Assembly: GCA_900757655.1 (NCBI GenBank)
Contig: CAAEOT010000039.1
Location: 1 to 64,000, forward strand
DNA from: an uncultured Oscillospiraceae bacterium
GTDB lineage: Bacteria; Bacillota; Clostridia; Oscillospirales; Oscillospiraceae
Direction of reading: 5' to 3'
DNA: 64,000 bases
Shown here: positions 50,152 through 59,359 of the stretch, piece after piece
How positions within the stretch are numbered: the stretch's first letter is position 1
Layout of the letters: each line of letters opens with the position of its first letter
Made by a program: the position numbers and the translations under genes
Notes under the pieces: model-generated
Told to the model about the DNA's origin: nothing
The model's database searches: none
The model's input: the letters and a program-made list of their open reading frames with translations, nothing else

Positions 50152-51447
50152 ATGGACTTTCTTTGGACCGACGGCACAACGCCTCCGTCGAGCGAGCCGC
50201 TGCAGGAGGATGTACACACCGAGGTGTGCGTGATCGGCGGCGGCATGGCGGGCGTGCTGTGCGCGGCACAGCTGACTGCGCAGGGCATCGACAATGTACT
50301 GCTCGAAGCCCGGCAGGTCGGCGAGGGAATCACGAAGGGCACGACCGCCGCGCTGACGGCGCAGCACGACACGCTCTACCGCGACATCGCCAAACGATAC
50401 GGCATGGAGCGCGCGCAGCAATATCTGCGCGCAAATCTGGACGCGCTGGCACGGTTTCGTGCGCTGGCGCAGCACATCGACTGCGCACTCGAGACGCGCC
50501 CTTCGATCATGTACTCGCTGACCGGGCAGGATCATCTGCGGGAAGAGGCCGAGCTGCTGCACGCGCTCGGCTTTGACGCCGAATATACCACAAACCCGCA
50601 GCTGCCGCTGCCGGTCGCGGACGCCGTGATCTACCCGGACATGGCGCAGTTTCACCCGCTGCAGTTTCTCAATGCCATGACCAAGGGGCTGCGCATTTAT
50701 GAGCACTCGTTCGTCACGGCACTCGACGGCACGACGGCCGTCACCGCGCACGGCCGCGTGCACGCAAAAAAGGTCATTGTGGCCACACATTTCCCGTTTA
50801 TCAACCGGCGCGGCGGGTATTTTCTGAAGCTCTATCAAAAACGTTCCTACGTCATTGCCTACGACCATGCGCCGCAGATCGGCTGCACGGCAGCGGACGC
50901 AGGCGATGGCTGCTATTTCCGCAACTATCAGGACCTGCTGCTCATCGGCGGCGGCGACCATCGGACGGGTCGAAGCGGCGAAGGATATGCGGCCGCAGAG
51001 GCCTTTGCACGCGCCTGGTTCCCGGGCGTGCGCGAGCGGTACCGCTGGTCGAATCAGGACTGTATGTCGCTCGACGGCATCCCCTATATCGGCCGCTACA
51101 GCCCAGGTCTGCCGGACGTATATGTCGCCACCGGCTTCCATCATTGGGGCATGACGACATCCATGGCAGCGGCGGCAATCCTGTGCGACGCCGTCATGGG
51201 ACGGGAGCATCCCTGCGCGCCGGTGTTCGCACCCGACCGAAGCATACTGCATCTGCAGCTGCTGAGCAACCTCGGCGCAACGCTCGCGGACTTCGTGATC
51301 CCGACCGCAAAACGCTGCCCGCATCTCGGCTGCGCACTGCGCTGGAACGCTGCCGAGCACAGCTGGGACTGTCCGTGCCACGGCTCGCGCTTCCGCCCGG
51401 ACGGTGCGCTCATCGACAATCCCGCCATGAGGGACGCCCATGTCTAA
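50152..51447 (+). CDS. FAD-dependent oxidoreductase with C-terminal Rieske domain
   Basis: 431 aa from ATG 50152 (GGAG upstream; a start at 50131 is possible). DAO-type FAD domain with VCVIGGGMAGVLCA and LLEARQVGEGITKGTTA at the N-terminus, and GRYSPGLPDVYVATGFHHWGM in the middle. The last ~45 residues are a Rieske cluster: C389-P-H391 and C407-P-C-H410-GSRF. The same architecture occurs in Bacillus YhfW-like enzymes; the substrate is unknown. It overlaps the tocopherol-cyclase-like gene by eight bases. Confidence 0.9.
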   Translation: MDFLWTDGTTPPSSEPLQEDVHTEVCVIGGGMAGVLCAAQLTAQGIDNVLLEARQVGEGITKGTTAALTAQHDTLYRDIAKRYGMERAQQYLRANLDALARFRALAQHIDCALETRPSIMYSLTGQDHLREEAELLHALGFDAEYTTNPQLPLPVADAVIYPDMAQFHPLQFLNAMTKGLRIYEHSFVTALDGTTAVTAHGRVHAKKVIVATHFPFINRRGGYFLKLYQKRSYVIAYDHAPQIGCTAADAGDGCYFRNYQDLLLIGGGDHRTGRSGEGYAAAEAFARAWFPGVRERYRWSNQDCMSLDGIPYIGRYSPGLPDVYVATGFHHWGMTTSMAAAAILCDAVMGREHPCAPVFAPDRSILHLQLLSNLGATLADFVIPTAKRCPHLGCALRWNAAEHSWDCPCHGSRFRPDGALIDNPAMRDAHV

Positions 51448-52258
51448 CGGGCGATTTCTGGGCTGGTACTACAAGCAGCGCGCCGGCGACTATATGCTTG
51501 CCTTCATCCCCGGCCGGGCCTCCGGCGGTCCGTTCGTGCAGATGATCGACTCAAACGGCACCCGGCACTTTGCCATGCCGGATTTTCACGTCCGGGGCGA
51601 CACGGTACGCACCGGCGGGTGCATCTTCTCCCCGGCCGGCCTGCATATCCAGCTGCCCGGTGTGAGCGGCAACCTGCGCTATGACGGACGGACGCCGTTG
51701 CGCTCGGACATCATGGGGCCGTTCGCACATCTGCCAATGCAATGCCGCCACGGCGTGGTGAGTATGGGGCATCGCGTGGATGGCCGCGTGACCGTGGACG
51801 GGAAAACGCACGTGTTCCGCGATGGGAGCGGTTATGCGGAAAAGGACTCCGGCCGCTCGTTCCCGAGATCCTATCTGTGGCTGCAGTGCAACGACTTCAC
51901 GCCGCCGTGCTCTCTGATGCTCTCCATCGCGCACATCCCGTTTCTCGGCAGCGCGTTCACCGGCTGCATCTGTGCGCTGATATTCGCGGGGCGCGAATAT
52001 CGTCTCGCCACCTATCGCGGCGTGCGCATCCTGACGCTGACAGCCGATACCGTCCGCCTCAGGCAAGGGAACCTGCTGCTGGAGCTGGCAATCCGCCCAA
52101 CGGACGGCGGGCACCCGCTGCTGGCGCCGCAGTGCGGCAGCATGACCGAGACCATCCGCGAGAGCTGCGACGCACACGTGCACCTGCGCCTGACGCAGGC
52201 AGGCCGCACGATCCTCGTCTGTGAGAGCGATCGTGCGGCCTACGAGCGGCGTATTTAA
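51440..52258 (+). CDS. Tocopherol-cyclase-like protein
   Basis: 272 aa. Segments typical of the family: LGWYYKQRAGDYMLAFIPGR at the start, HRVDGRVTVDGK, and GYAEKDSGRSFPRSYLWLQCND in the middle, followed by a beta-rich region. Plant and cyanobacterial tocopherol cyclases close the chromanol ring; bacterial relatives in anaerobes have no known substrate and may act on another quinol or isoprenoid. It is co-transcribed with the FAD-Rieske gene and converges with a PucR-type regulator (four-base overlap at 52255-52258). Confidence 0.78.
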   Translation: MSNGRFLGWYYKQRAGDYMLAFIPGRASGGPFVQMIDSNGTRHFAMPDFHVRGDTVRTGGCIFSPAGLHIQLPGVSGNLRYDGRTPLRSDIMGPFAHLPMQCRHGVVSMGHRVDGRVTVDGKTHVFRDGSGYAEKDSGRSFPRSYLWLQCNDFTPPCSLMLSIAHIPFLGSAFTGCICALIFAGREYRLATYRGVRILTLTADTVRLRQGNLLLELAIRPTDGGHPLLAPQCGSMTETIRESCDAHVHLRLTQAGRTILVCESDRAAYERRI

Positions 52259-53529
52259 TTTTGCTTATCCGCGCCGTCGGAAAAGCGATAGATCTCACGC
52301 AGCCAGATCGACGCCGAGAGCGCCTGCGCATTGGCCGGCACGTCCAGATCCGTTTCCATGAGGTCCGAGATCTTCTTGAGCCGGTAATGCAGCGTGCTGC
52401 GGTCGATATACAGCGCCTTTGCGGCCGCTGTCGGCGTATTGAAGCACCGGCTATATTGCCAGAGCGTTTGCAGCATATTATTGTTCCCGCTCTCAGCATC
52501 CAGCTCCCGCAGGCGCTGCACGTCCGATAAAACAAACGCCTGTGCGCCAAAGCGATCTGCCGCGTTGCACAGCAGAAGCTGTGTATAGTTTTCAAAGAAC
52601 GGAAACACATACTTCGCGCTGGCCGTGTGCTCGCCGATCTTCAGCAGCTCCCGCGCCTGTTTTTTAAAGTAGTGCCGCTCTTCAAGCGTATCAAACCTGT
52701 CGGACAGACCGGCGCGAAGCTGAAACTGATAAGAAAAATTCTCCAGCTCACTAAACCCGCTCCGATCGCAGGCGTAAAAAAACGCATACAGTGTGCCGCG
52801 GCTGACAATGGAAAAGCTGTCCGGGAAATGCTCCTTCATTTCCGCAAGCGCCTGCGTGTAATCTCCCTCCGTCTGCTGCGGATCGCGGCTGCGAAATGCA
52901 CAGATCGAAAACGGTGGCCGAAAGCGGTTCATTGCCTCACCACTGAGCAGCGCGCCATACTGCATCTTAAACTGCGCCAGTGATATGCTGCCGGATGCCG
53001 GGGAGTCGAACACGATCAGCTCGCGCGCCACAGTTGTCTCCGCACCGCCGTCGAGTGCCGTCGTGCCGCTGCTTTCGACCGCAAGCTGGCTCGCGCACAA
53101 ACTCGCAAGCCGCTGCGCGGCCTGCTCAGCCAACGCCAGTTGCTCTTCCGTACTGCATTTGATCGCCAGCAGCCACATCGGCTGCCCTTCCTTTCTGACG
53201 GGGTGGAAAACCGTAAAATACGGATCGTCCGAGCTTGGCTTCCAAACCACCGCCGTCTGCCGGTGGAAGATTTCCCGCAAGGCAGTCTGCTCCGCCTCAT
53301 CGCCCGTATAACAGATCACGTCCTCGCCGCTCTCATACAGATGCGGAAAGTACGCCGTCAGAAGCTGATCGGCAGAATACAGCAGCGGGCGATAATCGCA
53401 GGAGAGGACAAATACGTTCAACCCCGTGTGCAGGCGCACGTGTTCCATGATCTGCCGCAATGGCTTTTCCGCCGCAAGGTCATCAAACAGGATTTTCTCA
53501 AAGTCAATACAAGTTGCCGTCGTATTCAT
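52255..53529 (-). CDS. PucR-type transcriptional regulator (first of two)
   Basis: 424 aa. The C-terminal HTH_30 helix-turn-helix is clear (FNTPTAAAKALYIDRSTLHYRLKKISDLM, about residues 355-385, quoted in part); the N-terminal sensing part begins MNTTATCIDFEKILFDDL and includes a PAS/GAF-like region. Its start overlaps the stop of the second regulator by four bases, so the two are made together. Confidence 0.85.
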   Translation of the reverse strand: MNTTATCIDFEKILFDDLAAEKPLRQIMEHVRLHTGLNVFVLSCDYRPLLYSADQLLTAYFPHLYESGEDVICYTGDEAEQTALREIFHRQTAVVWKPSSDDPYFTVFHPVRKEGQPMWLLAIKCSTEEQLALAEQAAQRLASLCASQLAVESSGTTALDGGAETTVARELIVFDSPASGSISLAQFKMQYGALLSGEAMNRFRPPFSICAFRSRDPQQTEGDYTQALAEMKEHFPDSFSIVSRGTLYAFFYACDRSGFSELENFSYQFQLRAGLSDRFDTLEERHYFKKQARELLKIGEHTASAKYVFPFFENYTQLLLCNAADRFGAQAFVLSDVQRLRELDAESGNNNMLQTLWQYSRCFNTPTAAAKALYIDRSTLHYRLKKISDLMETDLDVPANAQALSASIWLREIYRFSDGADKQN

Positions 53530-54773
53530 AAGCGTTCCTCCCGATCGTGCGTATCCGTTTTTGCATCCTCCGTTCGCAGCAGATCATAGATATGCAAGCC
53601 TGTGCGCAGCTGGATCAACGTATCATAATCCTCCAGGTTCAGCCCGGTAATGCTGCTGATGCGTTCCAGCCGGCTGCGGACTGTATTGGGGTGCAGGTTG
53701 AGCGCGTGTGACGTTGGGGACAGATGCATGGAGTTGCCGAGATAGCATGAGAGCGTTGGAATATAGTCCTTCCCCTCCTGCGCGTCCAGCTTTGCCAGCT
53801 TCTGCAGCACATACGGCAAAACCGCAGTCTTCCCATAATGCTCTATCGAGTAGTAGCCAATAATATCCGCGTAGTTTTCCACAAAGGAGGAGACGTGCTC
53901 GCTGCGGCCAAGCGCCGTGTTGACCGTTTGTGTAAGTGTCGCCTGCAGCTTGTGCTGCGGCAACGTCCGAATGTCGTAAAACACATCGGAAAAGCTGACA
54001 TAATAGTCCGTCTGCAGCGCAACGGCTCGCAAATGCTGATGGATCATCACCCGCGCCGTTTCGCTGTCCATTCCGGCAATCAGCAGGTACAGATAGCGCG
54101 ACTCACTGGCACAGCCAATGACTTGCGGCTGTGTGCGGCAAATATGTCCAAGGACATATTGCAGCTCCGCTTCATTTACAACCGGACGCATGAGCATTAC
54201 GAACAGATACGGCGGGGCAAAATGCTTACCGTAGGCATCGAGCACCTTGTGATCCGGCTTGTCCCGCATCAGCAGGTGGCTCACATACTGCTCCGGCGCG
54301 AGAACGTCTGTGCGCTGCTCGTCATTGAGAATGCGCCCAAGCGTCTTGGCAAGCATCGCCTCGATTGCAGACATTTCTTCCATGTCGCTGCCGGCCTGCG
54401 GCGCCATGCCAATATAGCCGTAGAGGAAATCGCGGCAAATAATCGGGCAGCAAATCTGATGCAGCTGCGCACAGGTGCCCCAGGAGATCACCGTCGGCGC
54501 GCGGTTGCGGTAGATCACTTCCTGATAGTCACGCAGATTCTGCAGGACTTTCTGCTTCGGACAAGTGCCGTATTCCACGATCTCGTCCCAGTCTTTGAAA
54601 TAGAACGGCCGCGGGAAGGCATATGCGATCAGCGCAATGGTCTCATCAAAAGCAATCAGCGGAATCTGGATCTTTGCATAAACAGCGTTGAGCAACGTTG
54701 TCGCATCCTGGTGATACAAGATCGCATCGATACACAGCCGCCGAACCACATCGATTTTCGCTTCCGTTTGCAT
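53526..54773 (-). CDS. PucR-type transcriptional regulator (second of two)
   Basis: 415 aa; first gene of the regulator pair. C-terminal HTH_30: HLSPTSHALNLHPNTVRSRLERISSITGL; N-terminal sensor with IPLIAFDETIALIAYAFPRP. It is paralogous in layout to the other regulator. Divergent from the SDR/enoate-reductase operon and transcribed from a consensus promoter, it is probably the activator of that operon, perhaps as a heterodimer. Confidence 0.85.
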   Translation of the reverse strand: MQTEAKIDVVRRLCIDAILYHQDATTLLNAVYAKIQIPLIAFDETIALIAYAFPRPFYFKDWDEIVEYGTCPKQKVLQNLRDYQEVIYRNRAPTVISWGTCAQLHQICCPIICRDFLYGYIGMAPQAGSDMEEMSAIEAMLAKTLGRILNDEQRTDVLAPEQYVSHLLMRDKPDHKVLDAYGKHFAPPYLFVMLMRPVVNEAELQYVLGHICRTQPQVIGCASESRYLYLLIAGMDSETARVMIHQHLRAVALQTDYYVSFSDVFYDIRTLPQHKLQATLTQTVNTALGRSEHVSSFVENYADIIGYYSIEHYGKTAVLPYVLQKLAKLDAQEGKDYIPTLSCYLGNSMHLSPTSHALNLHPNTVRSRLERISSITGLNLEDYDTLIQLRTGLHIYDLLRTEDAKTDTHDREERL

Positions 54774-54815
54774 GCCGGTCTCCCCTTTTCCGAAAGTTTC
54801 TCTAAAACAGTGTCC

Positions 54816-54844
54816 ATTATATTGTACCGTTAATAATTTGTCAA
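54816..54844 (-). promoter_or_regulatory. Promoter of the PucR pair
   Basis: Minus strand TTGACA (54839-54844), 17 bp, TATAAT (54816-54821): full consensus. Confidence 0.92.
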
Positions 54845-54883
54845 ATGTCGTTTTTCATCATTTTTGTCGCAGAATGTCATTTT

Positions 54884-55008
54884 CGTGGAAAAGATGGCGT
54901 TCCGGTTTCCACGCATCTGTTATGCGCAGAACATTTGTTGTGCAATTGTTACAAAACCAAGCGTCGAAATTGTGTCAATTAACAAAAACGGCTCCGAGTG
55001 CCGTTTTT
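54884..55008. other. Structured intergenic segment with a terminator-like hairpin
   Basis: CGTGGAAA/TTTCCACG inverted repeat at 54884-54913 and AAAAACGGC-loop-GCCGTTTTT at 54984-55008. The latter is a symmetric terminator, yet no gene ends there. Together they could be a small RNA or a barrier between divergent promoters. No ORF is convincing. Confidence 0.35.
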
Positions 55009-55014
55009 CATGTG

Positions 55015-55069
55015 TGAAATCCGTGAAAAATGTGGGGTATGAAATCCGCGAAGTTCACATAGTTCGTGA
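55015..55069. promoter_or_regulatory. Repeated operator motif upstream of the SDR operon
   Basis: TGAAATCCGTGAA (55015-55027) and TGAAATCCGCGAA (55040-55052) are direct repeats 25 bp apart. TTCGTGAA follows at ~55063, within TTCAC-N7-GTGAA, and ends directly upstream of the -35 at 55071. Spacing and place fit activator binding by the PucR proteins. Confidence 0.5.
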
Positions 55070-55070
55070 A

Positions 55071-55100
55071 TTGACAAACAATCTTTTTTCCTGCTACTAT
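55071..55100 (+). promoter_or_regulatory. Promoter of the SDR/enoate reductase operon
   Basis: TTGACA (55071-55076), 18 bp, TACTAT (55095-55100). The leader to the ATG is about 135 bases. Confidence 0.8.
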
Positions 55101-55242
55101 TTTGCCATGCAAGGCGAGCAGCTCCGCCCTTCCGGTTTCGGCTTTTGCTGCAGGAAAGCCGTGCCGCGCAGGAGGGACTGCACCGCACACACAGACATTC
55201 TTTCAAGCACATTACAAATATGAACATTCAGGAGGTTTCATC

Positions 55243-56016
55243 ATGTTTGATCTTCACGGAAAAGTTGCCGTTGTCACCGGCGCATCTGTCGGTCTCGGAA
55301 GAGGTTTTGCATTTGCCATGGCCCGTCAGGGCGCTGACGTCGCGATCCTTGCCAGACGCAAGGAAAAGCTCGACCAGGTCGCGGAAGAAGTTCGCTCCCT
55401 CGGTGTCAAATGCCTCCCGGTCAAGTGCGATGTGAATGATCTGGAAGAGGTTAAGGCCGCTCTGGATACCATTCTCACCGAGTTCGGTAAGGTCGACATT
55501 CTCATCAACAACGCCGGCGGCGGCACGTCGATGCCGATTCTGGAAATGACGGACGAAGCATACTTCAAGGACATCAACACAGATCTGCTCGGCCTGTTCA
55601 AGTGCCTGCGCGAGTTCGGCAAGGTGATGGTCAAGCAGGGTTACGGCCGCATCATCAACATTGCCTCGATTCTCGGCCTCGTCGGTGAAAACGGCGTTCC
55701 GGTCGCCGGCTATCAGTCCGCCAAGGGCGGTGTCGTGAACCTGACCCGCTGCGCGGCCACGGAGCTCGCCACCACCGGCGTCACCGTCAACGCGATCTGC
55801 CCGGGCTTCTTCCCGTCTGAATCCAACGGCCCGGCAGAGATGGAAGCGATGGACAGCTTCATCCGCGTCAACACCCCGATGGATCGTCCGGGTCTGCCGT
55901 CCGAGCTGGACAAGGTCGGCGAGCTGGAAGGCGCAGCCGTATTCCTGGCTTCCGATGAAGCTTCTTACGTCACGGGTGCTATCCTCCCCGTGGACGGCGG
56001 CTGGACCTGCCACTAA
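55243..56016 (+). CDS. Short-chain dehydrogenase/reductase (SDR)
   Basis: 257 aa from ATG 55243 (GGAGG upstream). Classical SDR: cofactor loop GASVGLGRG, NNAGGG, catalytic Ser in NIASILG and Y-x-x-x-K in YQSAKGG; the C-terminus ends VTGAILPVDGGWTCH. FabG/gluconate-5-dehydrogenase/hydroxysteroid-dehydrogenase type; substrate unknown. The ARRKEK after strand 2 is compatible with NADP(H). First gene of the operon. Confidence 0.92.
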   Translation: MFDLHGKVAVVTGASVGLGRGFAFAMARQGADVAILARRKEKLDQVAEEVRSLGVKCLPVKCDVNDLEEVKAALDTILTEFGKVDILINNAGGGTSMPILEMTDEAYFKDINTDLLGLFKCLREFGKVMVKQGYGRIINIASILGLVGENGVPVAGYQSAKGGVVNLTRCAATELATTGVTVNAICPGFFPSESNGPAEMEAMDSFIRVNTPMDRPGLPSELDKVGELEGAAVFLASDEASYVTGAILPVDGGWTCH

Positions 56017-56058
56017 GCCCAAAACAAGAACCGCAAAGATACATCAGGAGGAACCATT

Positions 56059-58011
56059 ATGCCTTATCCTTATAACTATACAAAGCTTTGGGAGCCGATC
56101 CAGATCAACGGCATGAAGCTCCGCAACCGCATTTCCCTGTCCCCGATGGGTACATACACGCCCCGCCTCGACGGCACGGACACCGAGGAAGGAATGCGCT
56201 ACTATGAAGAGCGCGCCAAGGGCGGCGTCGGCCTGATCATGACGGGCGCCATGTTCGTCAACAAGCAGCTGGCGCAGGGCAGTCCCGGCATTGCCGTGTG
56301 GGACTACCACTCCATCCCCAGCACGACCGTTCTGACCGAGCGCTGCCACAGATGGGGCGCAAAGGTCTGCCTGCAGCTGTCCGGCGGCTGCGGCCGCAAC
56401 GGCGCCATCGACACCGGCGCGACCGAGAATATGTTCTCCGCGTCCGACAACCCGAACTTCTTCGACCCGAGCATCATTTGCCACGCGCTGACGATCGAGG
56501 AGATCAAGGAGTCGCTCAAGGACTGGGCCATTGACGCAGACATCGCCGTCCGCTCCGGCTTTGACGCCATCGAGGTGCACGCGCACGCCGGCTACATCAT
56601 CGATCAGTTCATGTCCCCCATCTGGAACCGCCGCACGGATGAATACGGCGGCAGCTTTGAAAACCGTGCCCGCTACGCCTGTGAGATCGTGCAGACGATC
56701 CGCAAGGTCGTCGGCCCGAAGTTCCCGATCCTCTTCCGCATCTCCCTGGATCACCGCTTCAACGGCGGCCGCACCCTTGAGGACAGCGTGCCGCTGCTTG
56801 GCATCCTGGAAAAGGCCGGCGTGGACGCGTTCGACGTTGACGTCGCGAGCTATGAGCACCTGGATCTCATCTATCCGACTGTTTACTACGGTGACTCCGT
56901 GACGTCCTACGTCTGCAAGGAAGCCAGAAAACACGTTTCCGTGCCGATCATCAACGGCGGCAGCCATACGATGGAAACAGCCGTCGATCTGCTCGAGAGC
57001 GGCGACGCGGACATCATTCAGTTCGGACGCCAGCTCATCGCCGACCCCGATTTCCCGAACAAGCTCAAAGATAACCGTCGTGATGACATCCGTCCCTGCC
57101 TGCTGTGCAACGAGGAATGCATCGGCCGCATCATGGGCCGTCAGTCCCAGCTGTCCTGCACGGTCAACATTCAGGCTTGCATGGAGGGCCACTATCAGAT
57201 CACGAAGCTGCCCGAGCCGAAAAATGTCGTCGTCATCGGCGCCGGCCCCGGCGGTCTGGAGGCTGCGCGCGTCGCTGCCATGCGCGGATGCAAGGTCACG
57301 CTGTTTGAAAAGAGCGGCAAGATCGGCGGCAACTTCGGCACGATCGCATCCGTCGGCTTCAAGCACCGCATCCGTGACCTGATCTGGTGGTACAACAACC
57401 AGCTCAACAAGCTCGGCGTGGATCTGCGCCTGAACACGGAGATCACCGCCGATGACCCGATCCTCGGCAGCGCCGACGCGATCTTCCTCGCGACCGGTTC
57501 CGTGCCGCTGGTTCCGCCCATCCCGGGTGCGGATCTGCCCAACGTCATGACCGTGCTCGATTATCACCGCCACGGCACCGACGGCCAGAACATCGTCATC
57601 TGTGGCGGCGGCCTGTCCGGCTGCGACGCGGCGATCGAACTTCATGGCGAAGGCAAGAACGTCAGCATCATCGAAATGCAGGACGACATTGCCAAGGACG
57701 CGCAGTTCATCAACAGCATTACCATCCACGAGCTCATGAAAGAATACGGCATCGCGCTGCACACTTCTCAGCGTGTTGTAGGCATCGAGCCGGACGGCGT
57801 GCGCGTGGTCAATGTCAACGACGGCACCGAGTCCAAGATCGCAGGCGATACGGTCCTCGCTGCCTTCGGCCAGAAGTCCAACACCGAAGTTGCGGACAAG
57901 ATCTACGCCAAGTATCATACCAAGTGCAATTACATCGGCGACTGCAACCAGGTCGGCAAATCCGGCAAGGCCATCCGTGACGGCTTCTATGCCGCGATGG
58001 GTCTGCAGTAA
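56059..58011 (+). CDS. Old-yellow-enzyme/2,4-dienoyl-CoA reductase-like FMN-FAD-[4Fe-4S] enoate reductase
   Basis: 650 aa. N-terminal OYE-type FMN barrel with EVHAHAGYIIDQFMSP (~173-188). A linker has four Cys in C-x2-C-x3-C-x11-C (347, 350, 354, 367) for the iron-sulfur cluster. The FAD/NAD(P)-binding half has VIGAGPGGLEAARVA (~392-406) and VICGGGLSGCDAA. Same layout as bile-acid enoate reductases BaiCD/BaiH, FadH and cinnamate-type enoate reductases: it reduces an activated C=C bond. The substrate cannot be read from sequence; the neighbouring SDR and ADH suggest a molecule with keto/hydroxy groups too. Confidence 0.93.
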   Translation: MPYPYNYTKLWEPIQINGMKLRNRISLSPMGTYTPRLDGTDTEEGMRYYEERAKGGVGLIMTGAMFVNKQLAQGSPGIAVWDYHSIPSTTVLTERCHRWGAKVCLQLSGGCGRNGAIDTGATENMFSASDNPNFFDPSIICHALTIEEIKESLKDWAIDADIAVRSGFDAIEVHAHAGYIIDQFMSPIWNRRTDEYGGSFENRARYACEIVQTIRKVVGPKFPILFRISLDHRFNGGRTLEDSVPLLGILEKAGVDAFDVDVASYEHLDLIYPTVYYGDSVTSYVCKEARKHVSVPIINGGSHTMETAVDLLESGDADIIQFGRQLIADPDFPNKLKDNRRDDIRPCLLCNEECIGRIMGRQSQLSCTVNIQACMEGHYQITKLPEPKNVVVIGAGPGGLEAARVAAMRGCKVTLFEKSGKIGGNFGTIASVGFKHRIRDLIWWYNNQLNKLGVDLRLNTEITADDPILGSADAIFLATGSVPLVPPIPGADLPNVMTVLDYHRHGTDGQNIVICGGGLSGCDAAIELHGEGKNVSIIEMQDDIAKDAQFINSITIHELMKEYGIALHTSQRVVGIEPDGVRVVNVNDGTESKIAGDTVLAAFGQKSNTEVADKIYAKYHTKCNYIGDCNQVGKSGKAIRDGFYAAMGLQ

Positions 58012-58053
58012 CGCAACATTCACCTGATATAGAAAGGAAAATGAGGACGAAAC

Positions 58054-59337
58054 ATGGAAAACAAAAAATTCGCCGGCTATAAAGCCGCCCTCGGCGCCTT
58101 TTTGGTCATCTTCGTCAATATCGGCGTGTGCACCACTCTGGGCGTGTTCATCGCACAGCTTGCGTCCTTCTCCGGTTGGTCTTTGAGTGCCTGTGTCATC
58201 ATCGGTACGATCAACACCATCGTCAACCTGCTTTTGTCCCTCGTCGCCATCCCGGTCGCAAAAAAGATTGGCTACCGCTGGACCATGCTGATCTCCATTC
58301 TGGCCGTCGCACTGCACGTCAATATGTACTGCTTTGCGACGCCCGGCCAGAATGTCGGCACCCTGATCTGCTTCTACATCGGCGGTGCGCTCGCCTCCGT
58401 GGCCATCGCGTTCGGCTCTCACGCCGTTTGCTCCGGCCTGATCGCCGAGTGGTTCCTGGACTCGCACCAGCGTGAAAAGGTCACCGGCACCGTGCTCTCC
58501 GGCGCAGGCTTCGGCGCTGCGATCTGGGTGTTCCTCGCCGGCCAGCTCTTCAAATACTTCACCTGGCAGCAGTGCTACCGCATTATCACCGTGATCGCGC
58601 TGGTATTTGGCCTGATCGCCGTTCTGTTCCTGATCCGCACGCCCAAAGAAGTCGGGCAGCTGCCCATGCCGGCAAAAGAAGAAAATGACACTGTCACGGA
58701 TCCGTCCAAGCTCCCCGGCGTCACCCACAAGGCCGCATTGAAGTCCGGTTCCTTCTGGCTGCTTGTCATTGGTATGCTCTGCTCTGTCACCGCCTGCTCC
58801 GCGATCATCTCCTACGCCGCCGCCTACTGGCAGGGGCTCGGCATGAGCGCGACCGCCTCCTCCAACTGGACGGCTGTGTATCTGCTCATCTCCTCGCTCT
58901 CGCTCCTGATTGCCGGCGCCGTGTTTAAGAAACTCAAGAGCAGCGGCTACACTCTGCTGACGCATATCTGCATGATCGCCTGCTTTGCGCTCATGCTCGT
59001 CTGGGGCGCCAACAGCTCCAGCTTCATCATGGTCCTGATCGTTGTCACCGCCGGCGTCTGCTACCCGATCGACGCCGCGTTCCCGAGCATGGTCGCACAC
59101 GGCATCTTCGGGCCCAAGGAGATCGCTCTGATCATCGGCAACCTGATGACCGCCGTCTACGCAGGCCAGCTCATTTCCTCGCTGCTGACCTCCGCCGTGC
59201 TCGCAACGCCGGGCGGCTTCAACACCCTGTGGATCGTCTTTGGTGCGGTGTCCATCGTCGGCATGGTTCTGGTCATGCTCTCGATCGCGACTTCCCCGCT
59301 CAAGAAGCTGAACAAAGCTGCTTCCGCAGCCAACTGA
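58054..59337 (+). CDS. MFS transporter
   Basis: 427 aa, about 12 membrane helices with a central loop (IRTPKEVGQLPMPAKEEND...). Start MENKKFAGYKAALGAF. Its place between the enoate reductase and the ADH indicates uptake of the pathway's substrate or release of its product; oxalate/formate-type MFS layout (OFA-like) is a possibility. Confidence 0.88.
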   Translation: MENKKFAGYKAALGAFLVIFVNIGVCTTLGVFIAQLASFSGWSLSACVIIGTINTIVNLLLSLVAIPVAKKIGYRWTMLISILAVALHVNMYCFATPGQNVGTLICFYIGGALASVAIAFGSHAVCSGLIAEWFLDSHQREKVTGTVLSGAGFGAAIWVFLAGQLFKYFTWQQCYRIITVIALVFGLIAVLFLIRTPKEVGQLPMPAKEENDTVTDPSKLPGVTHKAALKSGSFWLLVIGMLCSVTACSAIISYAAAYWQGLGMSATASSNWTAVYLLISSLSLLIAGAVFKKLKSSGYTLLTHICMIACFALMLVWGANSSSFIMVLIVVTAGVCYPIDAAFPSMVAHGIFGPKEIALIIGNLMTAVYAGQLISSLLTSAVLATPGGFNTLWIVFGAVSIVGMVLVMLSIATSPLKKLNKAASAAN

Positions 59338-59359
59338 GACAACAAAGGAGAACGATGAT

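Noticed and set aside
56044..59100. Very long minus-strand open frame (over 1000 codons) opposite the enoate reductase and MFS genes
   Set aside because: It is the antisense of two well-supported genes with clear motifs. Composition (Asp/Gly/His/Arg-rich) and lack of a ribosome binding site mark it as a GC-bias shadow.
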